Shown: piece by piece, positions 1 through 4,623 of the stretch | Layout of the letters: every line of letters starts with the position of its first letter | How positions within the stretch are numbered: position 1 is the first letter of the stretch | Assembly: GCA_009782245.1 (NCBI GenBank) | Contig: WRKK01000221.1 | Location: 1 to 6,771 of the forward strand | Length of the DNA stretch: 6,771 nucleotides | Source of the DNA: Defluviitaleaceae bacterium | GTDB taxonomy: Bacteria; Bacillota; Clostridia; Lachnospirales; WQUN01 | Direction: 5' to 3' | Notes under the pieces: model-generated | Databases searched by the model: none | What the model saw: the letters and a program-made list of their open reading frames with translations, nothing else | What the model was told of the DNA's origin: nothing | Position numbers and translations under genes: made by a program

Positions 1-199
1 GCTTATCGCAAGCCTCTTTATGGGGCAAGTTGGCAATTACCATATAGTCAATATCAGATTCATGGTCATAATCGCCACGGGCATACGAGCCGTACAAATA
101 CACTTTGTGCAAATTGTCGCCCAAAACGTTTTTGGCGGCGTTGTATACACTTTTTGATATAATGCAAACAGTTGGGTTGTCAAAAGGGTTGTATTGCAT
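1..199 (-). CDS. Nucleotidyltransferase (MNT/NTP_transf_2 type), 5' end only
   Basis: This is the first 66 codons of a gene that continues beyond the left edge. Reading from the ATG at 199, the protein has a helical N-terminus and then a beta-strand (KVYLYGSYARGD) leading into the classic nucleotidyltransferase signature GS-x10-D-x-D: G37 and S38, then D49 and D51. The two aspartates normally bind the catalytic metal. This signature defines small MNT-fold proteins, including the antitoxin half of HEPN/MNT pairs and aminoglycoside nucleotidyltransferase-like proteins. Which one this is cannot be decided because the C-terminal part is missing. A ribosome binding site (AGAAAGGA, 211-218) lies 11 nt upstream of the start. 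A longer reading from position 222 is in another frame and lacks the motif. The gene is separated from oppA by a probable terminator. The fold assignment is strong; substrate and role are unknown. Confidence 0.85.
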   Translation of the reverse strand, partial: MQYNPFDNPTVCIISKSVYNAAKNVLGDNLHKVYLYGSYARGDYDHESDIDYMVIANLPHKEACDK

Positions 200-244
200 T
201 TTTCCAGCAGTCCTTTCTGCAAATCCGCAAATCTATAAATCTAT

Positions 245-292
245 AAACAAGGGGACGAGCAACTTAATATTTAACCCACCCGCCCCTTGTTT
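245..292 (-). terminator. Probable intrinsic terminator after oppA-like gene
   Basis: A perfect 10-bp inverted repeat, AAACAAGGGG (245-254) paired with CCCCTTGTTT (283-292), encloses a 28-nt loop. It begins 39 nt after the oppA stop codon. Transcribed on the minus strand, the stem ends in CCCCTTGTTTATAG, so the U-tract is short and partly inside the stem. The long loop and weak U-tract make this a moderate-strength call. The stem is symmetric enough to work on either strand. Confidence 0.6.
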
Positions 293-331
293 TGTATCAT
301 ATTGTAAAAAGCGTAAAAAGCGAATTTGCGG

Positions 332-2278
332 TTATGGTAAAATTGGCTCGGCGGCGGTAAGTTCCCAAAGGTGTGAAGCACCTGCACCAACCACATTAGG
401 GTCGTCGCGGCGTACAGCACTAAAGTTTTGCACACGGTTATTTACACCAGTTATATCCAACGGCCAAAATGTTGCAAACGCAGGTATAACCGTGCTAAAG
501 TACCTTTGGAAATCGGAATACGCTTGTAACCTAACCGCATCGTCCCACATTGCTGCGGAATTTATTGTGTCCAAAATGGCACTAAGTTCATCGCTAGAAT
601 GTCTGCTAAGGTTAAATTGAGCTTCTGGTCCCCATAAACTCGACGGATTAGGGTCCCAACCTGCACTCCAGCCACCTATAATTATATCAAAATCAAAAGG
701 ATCGGAATCAGTTACACGGCCAACCCAAGCTTGAAAATCGTGTGTTACGCCTTCAAATAGTTGGATATTTATACCAATATCTTGCACCGATTGCAAGGAG
801 AAAGCCAATAACATTTCAGAGGCGGTTGTGGGAGGATTTGCCCGTAAAGCGGTCAAAATCATTTCCGAGCCATCGGGAAATTCACGCCAGCCGTCGCCGT
901 CAATATCAATAAAGCCAGCCTCGTCTAATAGTTGCATTGCATATTCGGGGTTGTAATCAAATGGCGGTATGCTAGTATCAATAAAACCACGGTGCATAGG
1001 TGTAAATATGCTACCCGCAGGTACAAGCAGGTCGTCCATTATATAAGTGGCGGCATCTTGCCAATTTACAGCATGGGCAATAGCACGGCGCAAATTTACG
1101 TTACCCATACGCATAGTTTCTGGGTCTGGGGTAACAACTCTGCCAGCGTCCATATCAAATTCTGTACCTAGCACAAAAGTCCAGTGGTCAAAAGAGCCAA
1201 CAACGGGGCTTGTAATCATTGTAAAGTTGGTTGAATCGGCAAATTCAAGCACCATAGATGCGGGAATATCGCCAACATCAAACAAACCTTGCTGCAACGC
1301 CATAGGAACGTTAGATGGTGGTACAATTTCGTATAAAATGCGTTCTATTCTCGGTGCACCCATCCAAAAATCTTCGTTACGCACAAACAAGTAAGATTCG
1401 CCAAAAACGTGGCTTTCTAGGGTAAACGGCCCAAAGCCTAGCGTGTTTTCACGTACGTTGGCGTGTTGTTGCAGTTCGCCAACGGGTATATGTTCAAGGT
1501 GGTGGCGTGGTGCTGGTGTTGTCCAAAAGCCAAAATGCACTAACGATTGTGGAAAATCGGTAAACTGCATTGTTAGTTGTCTGTGGTCGTCGGACAAAAT
1601 AAGCCCAGATATTGTATCTGCCTCTTGGTCTCTAAATTCTTGCACACCCTCTACGGTAAGGAAAGAGGAATCAAAGCGAACGCCTTGATAATCGGGGTGC
1701 GATATAACTTCCCAGGCAAAAACCAAATCGTCTAGCGTAACGGGAACGCCGTCATGCCAGTTTGCCTCGTGTTGTTGCGTTAAAATAACTTGCATTGCAT
1801 CTGGTACAAATTCTACAGCCACAAGCCCGCTAGTTGGGTGGATAGTAAACTCTGGCGTTGCACCAATAAAGTTACCGCCAACAACAAAACCAGCAGCATT
1901 GCTATCTAAAAGCGTATCAGTAAACAGCGGGTCTAAAAGACCAGAGAAAGTAGTGTTAGCACCCACAGCGTATCTAAGTGTATTATTGTCAACGTTAGGC
2001 AGGTTGCCTAGCACTTCGAATGGGAAGTTTGCGGCGGCAGCGTCCATTGCCGCTAGTGGGCCGCTTGCGGCGGGTGTTGCGGGTGCATCGTCGTCGTTAG
2101 CCGTATCGTTGTCGGCTGTGCCAGCGTCGTCGTTGTTTGTGCCAGCGGCGGCACCAGTATCTCCGCCGTTTTGGGCTGTTCCAGCACCTTGTTGCGGTGC
2201 CTCTGGTGGGTCGTTTGCACACGCAGCAAACACCAAAGTTACAGCTAACACAAATCCTAAAATTAACATTTTTTTCAT
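332..2278 (-). CDS. oppA: Oligopeptide-type ABC transporter substrate-binding lipoprotein (SBP family 5)
   Basis: This is the extracellular receptor of an Opp/Dpp-type importer: it captures peptides or a related ligand and delivers them to the OppB/OppC channel. The chosen ATG at 2278 gives 648 residues; AGAAAGAGG (2288-2296) lies 9 nt upstream, and a TTG start at 2344 would put 22 charged residues before the signal peptide. Residues 1-19 form a lipoprotein signal peptide (MKK, then a hydrophobic core) ending at a lipobox-like VFAAC with the lipid-bearing Cys at 20. Phe at -3 is less usual than Leu. Residues 21 to about 77 are a low-complexity linker rich in D, N, A, T, G and P, as expected for a cell-surface tether. 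The remainder is family 5 binding protein: NWHDGVPVTLDDLVFAWE at about 173-190, GFGPFTLE near 281, NLRRAIAHAVNW near 395-406 and a DIDGDGWRE loop near 458. The gene has its own promoter and long leader. The exact ligand is unknown; nickel or sugar binding in the same family cannot be excluded. Confidence 0.92.
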   Translation of the reverse strand: MKKMLILGFVLAVTLVFAACANDPPEAPQQGAGTAQNGGDTGAAAGTNNDDAGTADNDTANDDDAPATPAASGPLAAMDAAAANFPFEVLGNLPNVDNNTLRYAVGANTTFSGLLDPLFTDTLLDSNAAGFVVGGNFIGATPEFTIHPTSGLVAVEFVPDAMQVILTQQHEANWHDGVPVTLDDLVFAWEVISHPDYQGVRFDSSFLTVEGVQEFRDQEADTISGLILSDDHRQLTMQFTDFPQSLVHFGFWTTPAPRHHLEHIPVGELQQHANVRENTLGFGPFTLESHVFGESYLFVRNEDFWMGAPRIERILYEIVPPSNVPMALQQGLFDVGDIPASMVLEFADSTNFTMITSPVVGSFDHWTFVLGTEFDMDAGRVVTPDPETMRMGNVNLRRAIAHAVNWQDAATYIMDDLLVPAGSIFTPMHRGFIDTSIPPFDYNPEYAMQLLDEAGFIDIDGDGWREFPDGSEMILTALRANPPTTASEMLLAFSLQSVQDIGINIQLFEGVTHDFQAWVGRVTDSDPFDFDIIIGGWSAGWDPNPSSLWGPEAQFNLSRHSSDELSAILDTINSAAMWDDAVRLQAYSDFQRYFSTVIPAFATFWPLDITGVNNRVQNFSAVRRDDPNVVGAGASHLWELTAAEPILP

Positions 2279-2409
2279 TTTTGTCATCCTCTTTCTAGTT
2301 TCTAAGATAGTTTTTGATAGTTTCTCTCGCCTGTTTTGCGGCAAGATTTGGACATTAGCCAGTAAAAATTTTTAGTTAGGCAAGATAATTTGCAATACGC
2401 CAGCCATTG

Positions 2410-2506
2410 ATTGAAGTTGCATTGAAGTTTCATTGAAGTTGCATTGAAGTTTCATTGAAGTTTCGTTGAAGTTTCAATAAAGTTTGTCAAAATTTATTGA
2501 AGTTGG
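2410..2506 (-). repeat. 11-bp tandem direct-repeat array in the oppA leader
   Basis: On the plus strand, five consecutive units ATTGAAGTTKC run from 2410 to 2464, where K alternates G, T, G, T, T. Two diverged units follow: GTTGAAGTTTC (2465-2475) and AATAAAGTTTG (2476-2486). After a 9-nt interruption comes one more unit, ATTGAAGTTGG (2496-2506). The first four units also read as two copies of a 22-bp repeat. In the transcript each unit reads as a variant of GAAACUUCAAU, which creates four closely spaced AUG triplets about 140-180 nt upstream of the oppA start. The array lies downstream of the predicted transcription start, inside the leader. Confidence 0.9.
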
Positions 2507-2570
2507 CTGTTTTTGCTAGGTTGCGTTGCATAACTGGAAAAATTTTACTGTTGACACACAGCTACTAAAA

Positions 2571-2587
2571 ATGGTTATTCTAACCAT
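2571..2587. promoter_or_regulatory. Perfect 7-3-7 palindrome at the oppA transcription start (candidate operator)
   Basis: ATGGTTA (2571-2577), the spacer TTC (2578-2580) and TAACCAT (2581-2587) form a perfect inverted repeat. Its upstream edge is 7 nt after the -10 hexamer, which is where transcription should begin. A protein bound here would block initiation. Alternatively it folds as a short hairpin at the extreme 5' end of the mRNA. I cannot name the regulator family. Confidence 0.5.
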
Positions 2588-2593
2588 CATCTC

Positions 2594-2622
2594 ATTATAG
2601 TATAGCGTTTCGCATTTGTCAA
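2594..2622 (-). promoter_or_regulatory. Consensus SigA promoter for oppA-like gene
   Basis: On the minus strand the -35 hexamer TTGACA (2622-2617) and the -10 hexamer TATAAT (2599-2594) both match the housekeeping consensus perfectly and are separated by exactly 17 bp. Transcription is predicted to start near 2587. A perfect promoter predicts strong basal expression unless repressed, which fits a binding protein needed in excess over its permease. Confidence 0.88.
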
Positions 2623-2625
2623 GAG

Positions 2626-2696
2626 TTTTTTGGTAATTTTTTGGTGTTTTTTTTACCAAATTTTTTTGTGATTTTGGGTAAATTTTTGTTAATTTT
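2626..2696. promoter_or_regulatory. Series of A-tracts upstream of the oppA promoter (UP element or curved DNA)
   Basis: Runs of T on the plus strand (A on the transcribed side) lie at 2626-2631, 2637-2642, 2647-2654, 2661-2667, 2672-2675, 2683-2687 and 2693-2696. Their centres are about 9.5-13.5 bp apart, averaging 11 bp, close to one helical turn. Directly upstream of a -35 box, such an arrangement is known to bend DNA and to contact the RNA polymerase alpha subunit. The bending itself is inferred. Confidence 0.5.
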
Positions 2697-2721
2697 GCTG
2701 TAGCGGGATTTTTGTTGTTGG

Positions 2722-2991
2722 TTATACTGTTTGTAGGGTTGGCTGGCGGGGGTTTGGGGTGTTTTTTGGGGGTTCTGTTACTTCTATTATTTCTATTGTG
2801 GATATATCGGCGGCGGTAAAATCTATTAAATAGCCAGCGTTGAGGTATTCTCTAATAGATATATTTTCTAACCCGTCCATGTCATCTAATGCAGACGTGT
2901 AGCAATTTACAAAGCCAGTAAAAACTTTTCCGTCAATGTCTACAATTTTGACGTTTTCAAATAGGTATTTTTGTAGTTTTTTTGTACTCAT
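2722..2991 (-). CDS. Gene A: small Sm/SH3-like barrel protein, immunity-like paralogue
   Basis: An 89-residue cytoplasmic-type protein with no signal peptide or membrane segment. The core follows the pattern NVKIVDIDG (residues 13-21), FTGFV (24-28), CYTSALDDMDG (30-40), ENISIRE (42-48) and LIDFTAADISTIEII (55-69). The alternating hydrophobic strands with a DG turn and a following TGF resemble a small five-stranded Sm or SH3-like barrel; this fold call is by pattern only. It is clearly paralogous to genes B, D and the N-terminal half of E. The proline-rich tail (after about residue 72) differs from that of B and D. Its ATG overlaps the stop of gene B by one base (TAATG). The ribosome binding site AAAGGAG (3006-3012) lies inside the 3' end of B, with a long 14-nt spacer, so reinitiation is likely. 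A role as immunity protein or nuclease partner is inferred from the adjacent Ntox50 gene. Confidence 0.8.
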   Translation of the reverse strand: MSTKKLQKYLFENVKIVDIDGKVFTGFVNCYTSALDDMDGLENISIREYLNAGYLIDFTAADISTIEIIEVTEPPKNTPNPRQPTLQTV

Positions 2992-3043
2992 TATGCGGGT
3001 TGCAACTCCTTTAATGGTGGGGCTGATTGTTGTGGGCTTGGGG
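2989..3043 (-). repeat. Duplicated gene-junction segment, copy 1 (end of B / start of A)
   Basis: This 55-bp segment matches 3599-3653 at 50 of 55 positions by eye. It encodes the C-terminal LKELQPA tail, a Shine-Dalgarno AAAGGAG and the TAATG stop/start overlap. The duplicated unit therefore carries a ready-made translational coupling signal for the next gene. Confidence 0.8.
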
Positions 3044-3251
3044 TTATCCCTATTATTTCTATGTTGGATATATCTGCGGCGGTAAACCCAACCACATAGC
3101 CTGTTGTGTTTGGCGGTCTAATGGCTATATTTTCTGTGTTGTCGGGGTCGTTTATTGCGGGGGTGTAATATTCCACAAAACCAGTATGGGTGTTTCCGTC
3201 AATGTCTATTATTTTAACGTTCTGAAATCTGTAGTTGTATAGGTCAATCAT
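2991..3251 (-). CDS. Gene B: small Sm/SH3-like barrel protein, immunity-like paralogue
   Basis: An 86-residue protein of the same family as A and D: FQNVKIIDIDG, HTGFVEYYTPAIND, ENIAIR and YVVGFTAADISNIEII occur in the same order. Its tail (PSPQQS followed by LKELQPA) is almost identical to that of gene D, and the DNA encoding it is near-identical (2989-3043 against 3599-3653), pointing to a recent duplication. The start ATG at 3251 overlaps the TGA of gene C in an ATGA arrangement, so translation of this protein should be coupled to the Ntox50 gene just upstream. AAAGGAGAG (3262-3270) lies 10 nt before the start. Being coupled directly to C makes it, with D, the most likely cognate partner of C. 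That function is inferred, not demonstrated by a recognised immunity family. Confidence 0.8.
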   Translation of the reverse strand: MIDLYNYRFQNVKIIDIDGNTHTGFVEYYTPAINDPDNTENIAIRPPNTTGYVVGFTAADISNIEIIGITPSPQQSAPPLKELQPA

Positions 3252-3601
3252 TGAGGGTAATCTCTCCTTTCGGTCGGCACTATGTGTGTGCCTGTTTTGC
3301 TGTAGTGTATTGTAAACCTGTTGGTAATGGTTTGTTGTCCTGTTTTGGGGTCTATATCGACACCAATATCTATAAGGGCTGTTACGTATTCCTTGCTATC
3401 CCAGTTGCCATTTCTGTCAACCTTAATATCGCCCGTTCCGTGATATTTATCCACAAGTTCCTGCGGGTCAACGCCGTCTAATAGGTAGCTACGTCCGTCA
3501 ATATAAAGCCGATGCCCTAAAATGTGTCTACCTTGTTTTTCTGGGTTGATTATTTTGTCCACGGCGGGGGATTTTATGTGTTTTAATATTTCCATGTTCA
3601 T
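3248..3601 (-). CDS. Gene C: stand-alone polymorphic toxin type 50 (Ntox50) domain, putative BECR-fold nuclease
   Basis: The 117-residue protein is almost entirely one domain. Recognisable family motifs, in order, are INPEKQGRHILGH (residues 18-30), GRSYLLDGVDPQELVDKYHGTG (in the 36-57 interval), NGNWDSKEY (64-72) and FTIHYSKTGTHIVP (96-109). These match the Ntox50 domain seen at the C-termini of polymorphic toxins and of SPP1 gp7-like phage head proteins, a group assigned in the literature to the barnase/EndoU/colicin E5/RelE (BECR) nuclease fold. H26, H30, H99 and H106 are candidate functional residues, inferred from their place in conserved motifs. There is no signal, delivery or membrane region. 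Of two ATGs, 3601 is preferred: it overlaps the stop of D (TAATG), with AAAGGAG (3616-3622) 14 nt upstream; 3595 would leave 20 nt. Its stop overlaps the start of B (ATGA). It may be an intracellular toxin, an orphan toxin tip, or a phage-derived fragment. Confidence 0.82.
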   Translation of the reverse strand: MNMEILKHIKSPAVDKIINPEKQGRHILGHRLYIDGRSYLLDGVDPQELVDKYHGTGDIKVDRNGNWDSKEYVTALIDIGVDIDPKTGQQTITNRFTIHYSKTGTHIVPTERRDYPQ

Positions 3602-3653
3602 TATGCAGGTTGCAACTCCTTTAATTGTTGGGTTGACTGTTGTGGGCTTGGGG
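3599..3653 (-). repeat. Duplicated gene-junction segment, copy 2 (end of D / start of C)
   Basis: This partner of 2989-3043 carries the same LKELQPA tail, AAAGGAG and TAATG overlap. Here the segment leads into the toxin-like gene C rather than into another small barrel gene. A shortened relative of the same signal (AAAGGAG followed by TGCATAATTATG) precedes gene D itself. Confidence 0.8.
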
Positions 3654-3876
3654 CTGTTTCTGTTGTTTCCACTATTTCTATTGTGGATATATCTGCGGCG
3701 GTAAACTCAATTAAATACCCGCTACTACCATCTTCTCTAACTGCAATGTACGGTATGCCGTCAGGGGCATCAAGTTCGTGAGTGTACACATCTACGAAAC
3801 CTATTGTGGTTTTGCCACTTTTACCCAATATTTTTACCCTTTTGGATTGATATTCATATCCCCACAAATTTCTCAT
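3601..3876 (-). CDS. Gene D: small Sm/SH3-like barrel protein, immunity-like, directly upstream of the toxin-like gene
   Basis: A 91-residue paralogue of A and B. The N-terminus is the most diverged (RVKILGKSGKTTIGFVDVYTHELDAPDG instead of the VDIDG form, with the pieces in the same places), while the second half (YIAVRE, SGYLIEFTAADISTIEIVE) and the PSPQQS/LKELQPA tail agree closely with B. It starts at the ATG at 3876 with AAAGGAG 9 nt upstream, a well-placed site, so it is likely translated independently of E (44-nt gap). Its stop overlaps the start of gene C by one base. An immunity- or antitoxin-like gene placed before and coupled to its toxin is the usual order of toxin-antitoxin pairs, whereas polymorphic toxins usually have immunity after. 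Here C has one on each side. The function is inferred from context. Confidence 0.8.
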   Translation of the reverse strand: MRNLWGYEYQSKRVKILGKSGKTTIGFVDVYTHELDAPDGIPYIAVREDGSSGYLIEFTAADISTIEIVETTETAPSPQQSTQQLKELQPA

Positions 3877-3920
3877 AATTATGCACTCCTTTTGCTGTAA
3901 TGTGCTGTAAACTTAACTAT

Positions 3921-4427
3921 TCAGCCAACCAACACAGTAGGCACAATATAAACGCCATCTTCAGAGTAATGTATCTTAAAACAGTTAGTGGGAGTTTTCA
4001 CACCTGTATCAGAGTTAATGTCAACCCCTATAAGTTTGTCGGAAATTATGGTTTCTTCTTTGTCCCATTCGCCTTTGCGTGTCATTTTTAGCAGCCCCGT
4101 TCCGTGATACTTATCCACCAAAGCCTGCGGATCTACCCCGTTAAGTATGTAGCTAGGTTTAATAATTCTTACCCCTTTAATGCGTTGCCGCTTGATTTGG
4201 GGCGGTTTGTTCGGGTCGCCGTCCGTTTTTATTATTTCTATATTGGCAATTTCTTTGGCGGTAAACCCAATTAAAGAATCCGATTGGGGAGTTTCCCTAA
4301 TTTCTATAGAGGGAATACCGTCTGGGTCGTCTATTGCGGTGGTGTAACAGGCAACAAGCCCAGTAAAAACTGTGCCGTCAATATCCACAATTTTTACATT
4401 TTTAGATAGATATTTCCATAGTTGCAC
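3921..4427 (-). CDS. Gene E: fusion of Sm/SH3-like immunity-type domain to a degenerate Ntox50-like domain
   Basis: The protein is 168 residues from a GTG at 4427, which has a strong site AAAGGGGG (4435-4442) 7 nt upstream. A longer reading from a TTG at 4523 has no ribosome binding site. Residues 4-67 repeat the small barrel domain of A, B and D (NVKIVDIDG, FTGLVACYTTAIDDPDG, IEIRE, LIGFTAKEIANIEII). Residues of about 80-163 align with gene C: SYILNGVDPQALVDKYHGTG, GEWDKEE, LIGVDI and KIHYSEDGVYIVP. Relative to C, the RHILGH stretch reads R-IKGV and THIVP reads VYIVP, so three histidines conserved in C are gone, while YHG and IHYS remain. The nuclease-like half is therefore probably inactive or altered. 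It could be a decoy, an immunity protein tethered to a dead toxin, or a decaying fusion of a D-C type pair. It follows oppC after 196 nt and leads the small-gene cluster. Confidence 0.8.
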   Translation of the reverse strand: MQLWKYLSKNVKIVDIDGTVFTGLVACYTTAIDDPDGIPSIEIRETPQSDSLIGFTAKEIANIEIIKTDGDPNKPPQIKRQRIKGVRIIKPSYILNGVDPQALVDKYHGTGLLKMTRKGEWDKEETIISDKLIGVDINSDTGVKTPTNCFKIHYSEDGVYIVPTVLVG

Positions 4428-4623
4428 AAGTATTCCCCCTTTATTATGAAATTTATAGCCCTGAGCGGGGATTATCCGTCCATTATTTACTGTTTTTGCT
4501 AAAATTTCCCCAAATTGCACCAATATAATTTACCAAAAAATGCGGGTCAAGGGGCGCGCTCCTTGCGGGGTCAAGGGGCAGCCTGCCCGCCGGCAGGCGG
4601 GCGCCCACGGTTTTGCAGTTGCT
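4428..4623 (-). other. Spacer between oppC and the small-gene cluster
   Basis: This 196-base gap holds the GC-rich repeat block at 4542-4606 and, nearer gene E, an AT-rich stretch in which I find no promoter better than a weak TGGACG-19-TATAAA. Gene E may rely on read-through from oppBC or on a non-consensus promoter. Confidence 0.6.
4542..4606. repeat. GC-rich dispersed-type repeat with two mutually exclusive hairpins
   Basis: GCGGGTCAAGGGGC (4542-4555) is repeated with one extra G at 4565-4579. Between them CAAGG (4548-4552) pairs with CCTTG (4561-4565). Next come two overlapping perfect 7-bp, 4-nt-loop hairpins that cannot form together: GCCTGCC/GGCAGGC (4581-4587 with 4592-4598) and GCCCGCC/GGCGGGC (4585-4591 with 4596-4602). 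The base composition contrasts with the AT-rich surroundings. This looks like a dispersed intergenic element rather than a coding relic. It could stabilise the oppBC transcript end or attenuate read-through. A run of U (complement of 4535-4540) follows the weaker 5-bp hairpin. Confidence 0.7.

Larger units (their letters stand above)
2279..2721 (-). other. Control and leader region of oppA-like gene (443-base gene-free spacer)
   Basis: No convincing gene lies between small gene A and oppA. Read in the direction of transcription, the spacer holds a series of A-tracts (about 2696-2626), a consensus promoter (2622-2594), a palindrome at the predicted start of transcription (2587-2571), an 11-bp direct-repeat array (2506-2410) and the ribosome binding site (2296-2288). 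The predicted 5' leader is about 310 nt, long for a simple transporter gene, so regulation within the RNA is possible. I recognised no known riboswitch class. I see no convincing minus-strand terminator after gene A, so read-through from the upstream cluster into oppA is possible. Confidence 0.7.

Noticed and set aside
105..620. 171-codon plus-strand frame spanning the nucleotidyltransferase start, terminator and oppA 3' end
   Set aside because: It crosses two well-supported minus-strand genes and a hairpin, and shows no recognisable domain.
2279..2344. N-terminal extension of the oppA-like protein from a TTG at 2344
   Set aside because: It would place 22 mostly charged residues before a lipoprotein signal peptide; the ATG at 2278 has a good ribosome binding site and gives a normal signal.
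1899..2375. 158-codon plus-strand frame opposite the oppA signal and linker region
   Set aside because: Low-complexity S/A/V/P composition is the antisense shadow of the GC-rich oppA linker; no ribosome binding site or domain.
2410..2506. 11-bp repeats as a CRISPR array (they contain ATTGAA-like ends)
   Set aside because: Units are directly adjacent with no spacers and are far too short; no cas genes are present.
2551..2582. Plus-strand TTGACA as a divergent promoter
   Set aside because: The hexamer is perfect but no adequate -10 lies 16-18 bp away and no plus-strand gene follows.
2629..2667. Hairpin TTTGGTAA/TTACCAAA followed by T7 on the plus strand, as a terminator
   Set aside because: The stem is AT-rich with a 16-nt loop, no plus-strand gene ends here, and on the minus strand there is no U-tract. 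The A-tract explanation fits better.
4428..4523. N-terminal extension of gene E from a TTG at 4523
   Set aside because: It has no ribosome binding site and does not align with paralogues A, B or D, whereas the GTG at 4427 has AAAGGGGG 7 nt upstream.
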